The position numbers were made by a program, and so were the translations under genes. A model generated the notes under the pieces. That model was given only the letters and a program-made list of their open reading frames with translations, had not been told where the DNA came from and made no database searches. 64,000 nucleotides of DNA from Bog-756 sp963734395 (GTDB taxonomy: Bacteria; Actinomycetota; Acidimicrobiia; Acidimicrobiales; RAAP-2): positions 372,001 to 436,000 of the forward strand of contig CAVTGY010000003.1 in NCBI GenBank assembly GCA_963734395.1. Reading direction: 5' to 3'. Of the stretch, positions 30,201 through 38,480 are shown piece after piece. The first letter of the stretch is position 1. Each line of letters begins with the position of its first letter.

Positions 30201-30661
30201 CGGGCTGGTTCACCGCCACCGGCGGAACCACCGGAGCCGAGTTCACCCCCGAGGTGGACCCGGTACGGATCTGTGACACCCGGGGGTCCAATCCCTCGGG
30301 TCTGGTTGCCCCCTATACCCAGTGCAACACCAATACCGCCCATCCCAGCCCGGACAACCCGCTGGTGGCCGGCACCTCGGATGTCATCCAGTCCACCGGG
30401 CTCGGGGATGTACCCACCGGAGCTGTCGCCACCGTCATCAACCTGGCCGACGTCGGCCCGACCGCGGGGTCCAACCTGACCGTCTATCCATCGGGCACCC
30501 CTCCGACCACCTCGGACGTCAACCCCCCCACCGGCGGGGTGGCCTCCAACCTGGTGGTCGCCACACTCACCGGGTCTGGTTCCTTCGAGGTGGCCAATCG
30601 AGGCAGCGGGCACACCGACATCGTCATCGACATAGCCGGTTGGTACACCACGCCAGCCTGA
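27209..30661 (+). CDS. Secreted surface protein: twelve Kelch-like repeats with triple RICDTR tail
   Basis: The protein has about 1150 residues. A signal peptide (AIAAYATAALVLVATMLNVV, then PASAA) is followed by twelve ~55-residue Kelch/galactose-oxidase-like repeats. Each has SMAYDPATGQMVLFGG, a D-x-x-G turn and GDTWTYNGTTWTQQSPA or close variants. Twelve blades could form two six-bladed propellers. One Ig-like/bacterial repeat domain (VTFTTTDASATVGGATYTP, about residues 650-725) precedes the three-unit tail shared with two other genes. Between about 29700 and 29815 short frame changes cancel each other: VGPAREGRCLC replaces the VGVGAGGAVSL of the other copies. The overall frame survives, but about 35 tail residues read wrongly; these look like sequence errors. 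The ATG at 27209 fits the signal peptide. No anchor is seen. Confidence 0.83.
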   Translation: MIRTRGAIAAYATAALVLVATMLNVVPASAATAPATTRDAATPGATWFNTSVAAREYSSMAYDASDSQMVLFGGQDLNFNVLDDTWTNNGTTWTEQSPATSPPARSDDSMAYDPAIGKIVLFGGEDNDGNAFGDTWTYDGTSWTEQSPATSPAPRSDGSMAYDPATGQMVLFGGLDDNGNILGDTWTYDGTTWTQQSVATSPPARDFASMSYDAATSQIVLFGGDASPGAPLDDTWTYNGTTWTQQSSATSPSARSDEAMSYDPITSQIVLFGGLNSASTTLGDTWTYNGTTWTEQSPATSPPIRSDEAMAYDPTTDTVILFGGLDGFTTALGDTWSYSGTGWSPLSPVERSDAQMTYDPSTGNSVLFGGLDANGDTLGDTWNYNGTTWSPSSTPGPPARAYASMTYDAATGMVVLFGGLDEADDAYGDTWVYNGTTWTQQSPATSPSARSDALMTYDPATGDIVLFGGIDENGDVLFDTWIYNGTTWTRQTPTAHPSARSDGAMAYDPATGKVVVFGGYDANSNPLGDTWTYNSTDPKWTQQTPATSPPARALSAMDYDSNTGQMVLFGGLDGTGTALGDTWTYNGTTWTQQTPTASPTARSDASMDYNTSAGRLFLFGGIDNFDDTLSDTWTYEVPLVQSVTFTTTDASATVGGATYTPSASATSGLGVTINLDADSTGCSLSNGVVSFTAAGTCVLDATQAGNADYAPAVAKQSIPVFDDSGVYVPLTPVRICDTRANNPSHLSGSAAQCGNGTTGETLVAGGTLTFDVAGDFSVPASNVTAVVLSVATANSKGPGHFTLFPAGATQPTAANLNYATGQVVPNLVEVGPAREGRCLCTRRPSSDAIVDLEGLCDHHPPEWCRSLQRLFTPARICDTRGSNPSGLSGGATQCNTNLAHGSPDNLIGPNNPLTINVEGNGGVPASGVSAVVLNVAVAKSTASGFVTVYPTEDTRPGASNVNYVAGVAVGNRVIVPVSASGQVTLYATAATDIIVDVSGWFTATGGTTGAEFTPEVDPVRICDTRGSNPSGLVAPYTQCNTNTAHPSPDNPLVAGTSDVIQSTGLGDVPTGAVATVINLADVGPTAGSNLTVYPSGTPPTTSDVNPPTGGVASNLVVATLTGSGSFEVANRGSGHTDIVIDIAGWYTTPA
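29385..30661 (+). repeat. Shared surface-protein tail, copy B
   Basis: Same tail-coding DNA as copies A (11231-12510) and C (31666-32950), but on the opposite strand to both. Copies B and C are an inverted pair about 1 kb apart, with the DUF5666-like gene between them. Confidence 0.9.
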
Positions 30662-30716
30662 GGTTGGCCTCGATCTCCCACACTGTTGCCGGCGCGACCA
30701 ATTATGAGCCTCACAT

Positions 30717-31442
30717 CTAGGCCTGAGACCGTGAACCGAATCCCCCCGAAGGCAACACGACTACCCGTGTTGCGGTGACGGTATTCCCACTTCGCGATCC
30801 CTGCACTCCAACTCGTGCTCCCGCCACAACGGCCCTTGCCGATGCGGTCGCACTCCCGCTGTAGTAGGCGGTCGACGACTGCTCGTCAACAGTGACAGTT
30901 TGACCACCTGTGGCCGTAACGGTGAATTTGTTCGTACCCACGGAGGCAACTGTTCCGACAACACCCAAGCCGCCGCCCCCCCCGAAGAGGCCTGAACCTC
31001 GACCGTTGCCCCCGAAGTTACCCGAGCCCCCGAACGGCCGTCCCGAGATTGGGCCGAAGCGGCCAAAGGGTGAACGGAGCACAGCTGGGTTCGAATTGGA
31101 CGATGCCAAGGCAATCGACAACCCCGCAACGGTCAGCGCCAGTATCCCGGCAACGATCCAGGCCACTGTGACGTTGTGAAGAGTACGGGAAAGACCGCTG
31201 CGGGAGGGCGCTGGAGGAGTGGGTCCTCCTGGCCACACCCCCCAGACATACCCGGGTGGTGGCCCTTGTCCCGGTGGAGGAACAAATCCGGGCGCTGGTA
31301 CGGCACCATAACCAGGGGAGATGTCCGGTGCCACCGTTGGGACCTCGGCGGTCGGCGGCGGTCCCACTGATTGAGGCTCCGCCGGGGTTGGCTCGCTATC
31401 GCCATGTTCGACCGTGTCCACTGGTTTGGTCGGGTTGTCCAC
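30717..31442 (-). CDS. Pro-rich membrane protein with DUF5666-like domain
   Basis: The protein has 241 residues. A Pro/Gly-rich cytoplasmic part (about 1-85, with PPPGQGPPPGYVWG) is followed by one membrane helix (VAWIVAGILALTVAGLSIAL), a Gly-rich linker, and a small beta-domain. That domain has VVGTVASVGTNKFTVTAT, GQTVTVDEQSST and ARVGVQGSRSGNTVTATRV, the pattern of DUF5666/OB-like repeats. The topology suggests an envelope protein with its domain outside. The start is a GTG at 31442 without a strong ribosome site. It lies between two inverted tail copies. Confidence 0.7.
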   Translation of the reverse strand: MDNPTKPVDTVEHGDSEPTPAEPQSVGPPPTAEVPTVAPDISPGYGAVPAPGFVPPPGQGPPPGYVWGVWPGGPTPPAPSRSGLSRTLHNVTVAWIVAGILALTVAGLSIALASSNSNPAVLRSPFGRFGPISGRPFGGSGNFGGNGRGSGLFGGGGGLGVVGTVASVGTNKFTVTATGGQTVTVDEQSSTAYYSGSATASARAVVAGARVGVQGSRSGNTVTATRVVVLPSGGFGSRSQA

Positions 31443-31553
31443 AGGAACAATTATGCCTTGTAGCTATCGAAAAGGTCATTCAGGGACTGCAGGTGATGTC
31501 CATCGAGGATTTTGACGAACGCGACGTCAGAAATACGCCAGAGCCCATGGTCT

Positions 31554-31604
31554 GGTTGGTGAGTAGTGGTTGGTGAGTAGTGGTTGGTGGGTAGTGGTTG
31601 GTGG
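31554..31604. repeat. 14-bp microrepeat, 3.6 units
   Basis: GGTTGGTGAGTAGT repeated at 31554, 31568 and 31582 (third unit GGTTGGTGGGTAGT), with a partial fourth. It lies between the DUF5666-like gene start and the end of the next surface-protein gene. Confidence 0.75.
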
Positions 31605-31612
31605 CCGTCAGA

Positions 31613-31648
31613 GTGTGCGACCGACACAACTGGTTTGGCCTGGTCGGA
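31613..31648. repeat. Dispersed ~36-bp repeat, copy 3
   Basis: GTGTGC-GACC-GACACAACT-GGTTTGGCC-TGGTCGGA. Related to 15197-15231 and 25501-25536. It lies just past the stop of the leftward surface-protein gene. Confidence 0.45.
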
Positions 31649-31665
31649 TCGCCTCGGGTGCACCT

Positions 31666-32950
31666 CTATGCCGGCGTCGTGTACCAACCGGCCACGTCGA
31701 TGACGATGTCGGTGTGGCCAGATCCCCGGTTGGCCACCTCGAAGGAGCCCGATCCGGTGAGGGTGGCCACCACCAGGTTGGAGGCCACCCCGCCGGTGGG
31801 GGGGTTGACATCCGAGGTGGTCGGTGGGACACCGGAGGGATAGACGGTGAGGTTGGACCCCGCACTGGGGTTGACGTCGGCCAGGTTCAAGACGGCGGCG
31901 GTGGCCCCGGAGGGCACATTGGCCAGGCCGGTGGCCTGGATCAGATCCGAGGTCCCGGCCACCAGGGGGTTGTCCGGGCTCGGATGGGCGGTATTGGTGT
32001 TGCACTGGGTATAGGGGGCAACCAGACCCGAGGGATTGGACCCCCGGGTGTCACAGATCCGTACCGGGTCCACCTCGGGGGTGAACTCGGCCCCTGTCGT
32101 CCCCCCAGACGCGGTGAACCAGCCCGAGACGTCCACGATGATGTCGGTGGCCGCAGTGGCGTACAGGGTCACCTGGCCCGACGGTGAGACCGGGACGATC
32201 ACCCGGTTGCCCACCGCGACACCGGCGATGTAGTTGACGTTGGAGGCACCGGGACGGGTGTCCCCGGTCGGATAGACGGTCACAAACCCCGAAGCGGTCG
32301 ACTTGGCCACGGCCACGTTCAGAACCACCGCCGAGACCCCGGAGGCCGGGACTCCCCCGTTGCCCTCCACATTGATGGTCAACGGGTTGTTGGGCCCGAT
32401 CAGGTTGTCCGGGCTGCCGTGGGCCAGATTGGTGTTGCACTGGGTGGCACCACCGGTGAGCCCCGAGGGGTTGGATCCCCGGGTGTCACAGATCCGGGCC
32501 GGAGTTAGGGCGTTGTAGAGACCGGCACCGGACTGGGGGGTGGTGGTCACGTAGCCCTCGAGGTCGACGATGGCGTCGGAGGCGGCCGACGAGTACAGAG
32601 AGACCGCCCCTCCGGCACCGACTCCCACCTCGACCAGGTTGGGCACCACCTGGCCGGTGGCGTAGTTGAGGTTGGCGGCCGTCGGCTGGGTGGCACCCGC
32701 CGGGAACAGGGTGAAGTGCCCGGGGCCCTTCGAGTTGGCGGTGGCCACCGACAGCACCACCGCGGTCACGTTGGAAGCGGGTACCGAGAAGTCACCGGCC
32801 ACGTCGAAGGTCAGGGTTCCCCCGGCGACCAGGGTCTCTCCCTGTCGTCCCGTTGCCGCACTGGGCGGCAGACCCACTCAGATGGGACGGGTTGTTGGCC
32901 CGGGTGTCACAGATCCGTGTCGGGGTCAGCGGGACGTAGACCCCGGGGTC
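31666..32950 (-). repeat. Shared surface-protein tail, copy C
   Basis: Same tail-coding DNA as copies A and B. The identity to copy A continues for a few tens of bases past the stop codon (CTCGGGTGCACCTCTATGCC in both), so the duplicated segment includes the 3' flank. Confidence 0.9.
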
Positions 32951-35200
32951 GTCGAAGACGGTGAGCGGGAGGGTCACCGACGAACTGATCGAGTCGGAGT
33001 CGGTGACCTTGAAGGTCACGTTCTGCGAACCCGAGGTGGTCGGGGTGCCGGAGAGCGCTCCGGTCGAGGGGTTGAGGCTCAGCCACGCCGGCGGTGAGGC
33101 GGAAGTGATCGACCAGGTGTAGGGAGCAGTGCCGCCGGTTGCTGCCAGAGCGGCCGAGTAGGGGGTACCCACCGTTCCCGGCGGCAACGAACTTGTAGTC
33201 ACCGCGAGGGGGACACCGGGGGCAGCGTGCTCGAAGATGCCACCGAACACGGCTCCACCGTTCAATTCTCCGTTCGCCACCAGGGAGACGTCGTCCGATG
33301 AATCGACCGCGAAGGCGTAGAACTCCAACTCATAAACGTTCGACCACCCTGCAATGGTTGTACTTGCGCCGTAGCCGGCACCGTTCCAGGGGAATTTGAC
33401 GATTGCTTCAGTGTCGGTCTCGGCGTCGTAACTCGATGTGAAGAGATTCCCGGCACTGTCGAACGCCACGGGATCGAAGAAACCGACGTTGGTCGCGGTC
33501 ACCTGGCTCCCGAACCAGCTCCCCTGCTTGGGCAGTTCGAATACCGACCCGGTGTACGACGCAAACACATCTCCCGCGGCGTCAGTCCCGATCGTGGAGA
33601 AATCCGTGCTCTCACCGGTGAACGGCAGAGTCTCCTGGGCGCCGAAGACCGCGCCTGACTTGGGCATCTCGAGCACCGCAGTTCCGCCGTCGACGACGAA
33701 GACGTCGCCGCTGGCATCCACGGTCATCGGGTCGGAACCTTCGAGCCCGGTGTTGCTAGCGCCAGTGAACGGAACGCTCACCGGTCCACCGAAGGCACCG
33801 AGACTCAGCGGGAATTCGTCGACCGCCCACGTGTCCGAACCGGATATTTCTGATTCGACGTAGAGATCCCCTACTGGGTCCACCGCAATGGAGCCAGCTC
33901 GATCGCCGAGCCCAGTGAGGGGAAGCACCTCCGCTATGTAAGTACCCGCCTCGTCCTTCAGCTCGACCACGTAATCGGGATTCTCCGCGTCGCCAAGACT
34001 CACGTTGGAGAGGATGTACAGATCCTTTGATGAATCCATGACGAATTGCTCGTTGGTCTGCACGAATGAGTAGTAGGGCAGGATCTGTGGGCTGCTGTAG
34101 CTGGGGGACGTACCCGTCATCTCCAAGGTGTTGAGGAAAGGTCCGTACAGGTAGACATGGCCGGAGGTCGACGATGCGACGGAGTAGTCGTCCGATCCCG
34201 CGGCGATGTTAGTGGTCTCCCATGAGCCGTGACCTCCGCCGACCCCGGGAAGCTCAGCGAGGATGCTGGTGTAGCTGAACGTCACATCGGAGAAGCGAAT
34301 GCCGCTGACGAAGACGTCGCCCGCGCCGTCGACCGCCAGTGACTGGGCCCACGAAAATGCAGACGGAAGGTTGATGGTGACTTGGGATCCGAATCCCGCG
34401 GGGATCTTTGGAAGCTCTTCGATCGTGTCCGCCGAACCGACAACCCCGAACACGTAGACATTGCCAGCGTTGTCCACGGCTGGGCCGGCGTCAATCGAGA
34501 TGCCCGAAAAGCCCAGGGACACTTGGGGACCGTATCCGTTTACGGCCTTGGTCAGCTCATCGACCACGCCATCGTTGTTGACAAAGACGTCTCCCGATGT
34601 GTCGACGGCTATGCCGGTCGCGTCGGTGATTCCCCCGAATGGAAGGGTCGTTGCACTGGAGTAGCCGGAAGGGTCCTTTGCGAGTTCCACTACTGAACTG
34701 CCTGTTGTCGCGTAGATGTTCCCACTCGCGTCAGTGGTCAGCCCGTCGACGTACGTGGCGTTTGCCATCGGAGGATTCGAGAGGAACACGTCCTTCTGGG
34801 GAAGGTAGCCAGATGCTGTGGATCCCAACCAGCTGATGCTGCCGCTTCCTATCGTGGAATCGTCTCCGAAGACATTTCCCGAATCGTCGGCGGCGAGTAC
34901 CGACATCCCGTCGCTCAGGCCGGATCCTGCAACCTGTGCCGGGCTTGAAATGACATGGGGCGTTTCGCCCGCCGACTGCAGTGGTGATGCGCCTGCTGTC
35001 ACACCTCCAGTCGCTGCTACTGCTGCTGCCGCGACGGCCGCAATGAACGAGACCACTCTGTGAATGGGCACAATCGATCCTCTCCCGGCGAGCCGGGTAC
35101 TGCTCCGCCGACGCCAATATTTTGTCTGTGACGTCCGGTCCGCGCAAACGACTTCACTGTCAGTGGTCGTTTCGGTTTGAGTGAGTATCTGTTTGTCCAT
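31666..35200 (-). CDS. Secreted surface protein: NHL-like propeller head with triple RICDTR tail, one frameshift
   Basis: The ATG at 35200 follows GGAGG. A long basic N-region precedes the signal helix (VVSFIAAVAAAAVAATGGV). The head (about 75-680) repeats VDASGDVFVVD-like motifs at least eight times (VDTSGDVFVNN, VDNAGNVYVFG, TDAAGDVFASY, VDPVGDLYVES), the mark of an NHL/SMP-30-like beta-propeller. A He_PIG Ig-like domain (GTVGTPYSAALAATGG, GALSGTPTTSGSQNV) leads to the shared tail. The frame breaks near 32845, between GNGTTG and ETLVAGGTLTF, where the other copies are continuous. Together about 1175 residues. Probable role: surface display. Head and tail come from different modules, and no anchor is visible. 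Confidence 0.8.
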
Positions 35201-35283
35201 TGCCGGTCCTCCACGGTGATCTTGCCGATAAATCCCAGTGTCACGGCATCCGAGAGGGAGTCCCACAGCCGGGAGGACGGTCT

Positions 35284-35530
35284 TTATCCGCTGGGGCGAT
35301 GGGAGAACCAATCTTCGAGGATGGGTTGCACCAGATCCACGTCCGGTTGGAGCTGGTCGACCCGCAGAATGGCAATCGTCGACAAGAGTCGATGGGTGCT
35401 ACGGCGTCCGAGGGCCCACGAGCGTGCCAGCAGTCCTTCCCAAGCCGAGTTGGAGAAGACCCCAGTCGCCCGATCGTGTGTGCGTGCACGAGCAGGTTGA
35501 TGCCGTGCCCGAACGCTGATTGTGGTCTGG
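35284..35530 (-). pseudogene. Possible gene remnant
   Basis: Two leftward frames joined near 35455 give a protein-like sequence: FGHGINLLVHAHTIGRLG, then VFSNSAWEGLLARSWALG, ending QPDVDLVQPILEDWF before the stop at 35284. I do not recognise it. It has no clear start and lies in the gap between the surface-protein gene and the tRNA, so it may be a relic or an error-broken small gene. Confidence 0.3.
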
Positions 35531-35587
35531 GTGGGTGATCGGCGAGGGGTCTGAAGTGGTGAGGAGGAGTGCTGGAGGGACAAGAAA

Positions 35588-35733
35588 TTGAACCCACTAC
35601 CACCTGAGGAAACATCGAAAGTCCTGGCCACAATAAGAGCCGCGGCCAATGATCGGACGATGAGAACCTTGATCGACGAGTTGCACCCCAGGTTGCCTGA
35701 CATCGATGGGGGTTTTGAATACCGTTCGGTCGG

Positions 35734-35752
<19 letters not shown>
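35588..35752 (+). CDS. Possible small protein overlapping the tRNA-Leu 3' end
   Basis: A TTG at 35588 lies 8 bases after GGAGGG. It opens 54 codons, including LPPEETSKVLATIRAAANDR and TLIDELHPRLPDIDGGFEY. The composition is protein-like. The frame runs about 19 bases into the antisense strand of the tRNA gene before stopping, so it may be the truncated 5' part of a longer gene. No family recognised. Confidence 0.35.
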
Positions 35753-35817
<65 letters not shown>

Positions 35818-35943
35818 GAGCGACCGCACGAGGCTACCCGATGGCCCAAAGGACCTGATCACCCAGGAGCCCGGGCAACAAGGCGAACAATGAGCCTGCA
35901 CGGGCCACCTGCTCGCCTCTTAACGCCGGCCGCCCTACCTCCT

Positions 35944-36000
35944 ACCTGGGGGTTGACGGCGATAGGCCCTACCCCCAACCTGGGGGTTGACACCGATAGG
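35944..36000 (+). promoter_or_regulatory. Two 23-bp direct repeats upstream of fhaA
   Basis: ACCTGGGGGTTGAC(GG/AC)CGATAGG occurs at 35944-35966 and 35978-36000, a 34-base period, ending 11 bases before the fhaA start. Each contains TTGAC. They could be a tandem regulator site or part of the cluster's promoter. Confidence 0.5.
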
Positions 36001-36011
36001 CTGACCCCAAC

Positions 36012-36668
36012 ATGGGACTCCAACGGTTCGAAGGACGCCTCGAGCGAATAGTGGACGGCACGCTCTCCAAGGCATTTAAAGGAGAACTCCATCCTGTCGA
36101 GATCGGTCGTCGGCTGACCCGGGAAATGGACCTCCAGCGTCGGCTGGGCGTGCATGGGCTGATCGCGCCCAACGCCTTCGTGGTGCACCTTCCCACCAGT
36201 GACTTCGACCGATTCGAGAACTTTCTCGACGCCCTGGTAAGGGAACTGGAGGAGGCAGCCCGGGAGCACGCCCGGACCGAGGATTACGTGTTCGTCGGCC
36301 CGGTCACCGTCTCCGTGCTCGAGGATCCTCGCCTGCGCCGGGGCCGATTCGACATCGTGACCGAGGTCCGTGAAGGACCCTCCGGACTTCCTGCAGCCTC
36401 TATCGTGCTGGCCGACGGCGCGCGAGTGGTGCTCGGTCCCGAACCCATTACCATCGGCAGGCTGCCCGAGAGCGCGGTTGTAGTCAACGATCCCAACGCC
36501 AGCCGCCGCCACGCGGAGATTCGAAGGGTCGGGAACGACGTCGTTGTGGTGGACCTCAACTCCACCAACGGCACCAGGGTCAACGGGGCCCCGGTCAAGG
36601 AGCGGAAACTGAACGACGGCGACCAGGTCGTGATCGGAACCACGGTCCTTCGGTTCGAGACTTCGTGA
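36012..36668 (+). CDS. fhaA: FhaA-type FHA-domain protein
   Basis: The protein has 218 residues. The N terminus is the FhaA-specific DUF3662 domain (GLQRFEGRLERIVDGTLSKA, IGRRLTREMD). The C-terminal FHA domain has ITIGRLPES, NDPNASRRHAEI and LNSTNGTRVNG, covering the phosphothreonine-binding Arg, Ser, His and Asn. In mycobacteria FhaA is a target of the PASTA kinase and helps control peptidoglycan synthesis. It is shorter than mycobacterial FhaA because the long linker is nearly missing. It opens the cluster that follows. Confidence 0.88.
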   Translation: MGLQRFEGRLERIVDGTLSKAFKGELHPVEIGRRLTREMDLQRRLGVHGLIAPNAFVVHLPTSDFDRFENFLDALVRELEEAAREHARTEDYVFVGPVTVSVLEDPRLRRGRFDIVTEVREGPSGLPAASIVLADGARVVLGPEPITIGRLPESAVVVNDPNASRRHAEIRRVGNDVVVVDLNSTNGTRVNGAPVKERKLNDGDQVVIGTTVLRFETS

Positions 36669-36688
36669 AGGCCGGCGTCTGAACGCTG

Positions 36689-37186
36689 ATGTACCTGATG
36701 CTGGATGTGCTTCCCGGACCTGCAGACAACACCCCCGTACTGCGGGCATTGGAGTATGGGGTGATCATCCTGCTCTGGCTGTTCTTCATGTGGGTGGTGC
36801 GAGCGGTGTGGGTCGAGGTCCGCCCCTTGAAACGACCTCGCCGGCGCGGAGCCGATGCCGATCCGGTCGTCGACGGCAAACGCCGCAAGGTGCGACAGAT
36901 GCGTCTCCACGTGATCCGCCCCGAGGACCAGGCCGGGCGGAGCTACGAGATCGGCGACGAAGTAACGGTCGGTCGGGCTCCCGGCTGCGGCGTCACCATC
37001 GACTACGACGCCTACTCTTCGAATCTGCACGCCCGTCTGTTCCGCCTCGACGGGGAACTGTGGGCGGAGGATCTCGGTTCTACCAATGGCACCTGGGTCA
37101 ACACCGTTCGCATCGGCGAACGGACCCGGCTGGAGAAAGGCGACCTGTTGCAGGTCGGTGGCACCGTGTTCGAGGTGGGGAAGTGA
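36689..37186 (+). CDS. fhaB: FhaB/FipA-type membrane FHA-domain protein
   Basis: The protein has 165 residues. It has an N-terminal membrane helix (GVIILLWLFFMWVVRAVWV), a basic linker (RPRRRGADADP), and an FHA domain with VTVGRAPGCG, YSSNLHARLF and LGSTNGTWVN. FhaB-like proteins bind the phosphorylated PASTA kinase or its targets at the division site. The ATG at 36689 or 36698 starts it. It is 20 bases after fhaA and one base before pstP, so co-expressed. Confidence 0.88.
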   Translation: MYLMLDVLPGPADNTPVLRALEYGVIILLWLFFMWVVRAVWVEVRPLKRPRRRGADADPVVDGKRRKVRQMRLHVIRPEDQAGRSYEIGDEVTVGRAPGCGVTIDYDAYSSNLHARLFRLDGELWAEDLGSTNGTWVNTVRIGERTRLEKGDLLQVGGTVFEVGK

Positions 37187-37187
37187 G

Positions 37188-38457
37188 ATGACCCTTCTCC
37201 GATCCGGATCCGCGACGGACACCGGTCTGGTCCGCTCGGTCAACCAGGACCTGGCGGTCGAAACGCCCACCCTGTTCGCGGTGGCCGACGGAATGGGTGG
37301 TCACGCCGGCGGTGAGGTGGCGTCGCGTATGGCGGTCGACACGCTGGCCGTCGCATTCGCCCGCCAGCCGACCGGTGCGGGGCTGTCCGAGGCGGTCACC
37401 GAAGCCAATTCGGCTGGTCTGGCAGCACAGCCTCGACCACCCGGAGCTGCGGGGGATGGGGACGACGCTCACCGCGGTGGCCCTGGTCAACGAGGACGGG
37501 AAGGACGTATTGGCCCTGGTCAACGTGGGTGACTCCCGTTCCTACCGCTTCCACGACGCCCAGATCGCCCAGATCACCGCCGACCACAGCCTGGCCGAGG
37601 AGATGGTCCGGTCCGGTGAGCTGACATCGGCGGAAGCCGCCGTGCACCCCCATCGGCACATCCTGACCCGGGCCCTCGGCGTGTCCGAAGATGTGGTGGT
37701 CGACCTGTGGCGGATCCAGCCGGTGCGAGGCGACCGCTATCTGCTGTGCAGCGACGGTCTGACCAACGAGCTGGATGCCGATCAGATCAGCGAGGTCCTG
37801 TCGTCGGTCGCCGATCCCCAGAAGGCGTCCGAATTATTGGTGCAGGCAGCCCGGACCCACGGCGGCAGCGACAACATCACTGCGGTGATCGTCGATGTGG
37901 TGGTGGGTGAGGACGGCGACACGTCGACGCCGACGGTCGCCGCGGTGGCCTCGGACTTCACCGGACCCGCCGATCCCGCCCAAGGGTTCACCGAGGCCAC
38001 CGATGTGGAGTACCCGGCGTCGGTTGCCGATGAGCCACCTCCCAGTCGCCGTGAGCGTCGCCGGGCAAGACGTCGCGAGCGTCGGCTGGCCCGAGGGCGC
38101 CGATTGATCACCTTCCGGACCCTGATCTTCGTGATTCTGCTGGCGGCGGTGCTCGTCGGAGCCTTCGCCACCGTCCGCTGGTACGACATCAACTCCTACT
38201 TCGTCGGCGTCGAGAACAACGAACTGGTGATCTACCAGGGGCGGGTCGGTGGATTCCTCTGGTACCACCCGGTGGCGGTCGAACGCACCGGTGTCACCAC
38301 TGCTGACGTTCCTTCCCTCTACCTGGGGGATCTCGATGCCGGGGTGCAGGAGACCTCGGTCGCCAATGCCCGTGCCTATGTGAGCAATCTGGTCAGTGTC
38401 AAGCAGAACCAGCAGAATCCGTCGACGGTTACCAGCCCGACGACCACCTTGCCGTGA
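37188..38457 (+). CDS. pstP: PstP-type PP2C Ser/Thr protein phosphatase, one frameshift
   Basis: The phosphatase counterpart of the PASTA kinase. The N-terminal part (37188 to about 37415) carries SATDTGLVRSVNQD and FAVADGMGGHAGGEVAS. The rest is in another frame from HPELRGMGTTLTA on, with VNVGDSRSYRF, LLCSDGLTNEL and GGSDNITAVIVDV. The metal aspartates are all present. After a basic juxtamembrane stretch (SRRERRRARRRERRLARGRR) comes one membrane helix and an extracellular C-terminal domain of about 110 residues, as in mycobacterial PstP. An essential-type gene broken once, inside a conserved helix, is best explained as a sequence error. Stop-start spacing to fhaB is one base. Confidence 0.87.
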
Positions 38458-38480
38458 CCACCCACCACCAAGGGTCTCTG

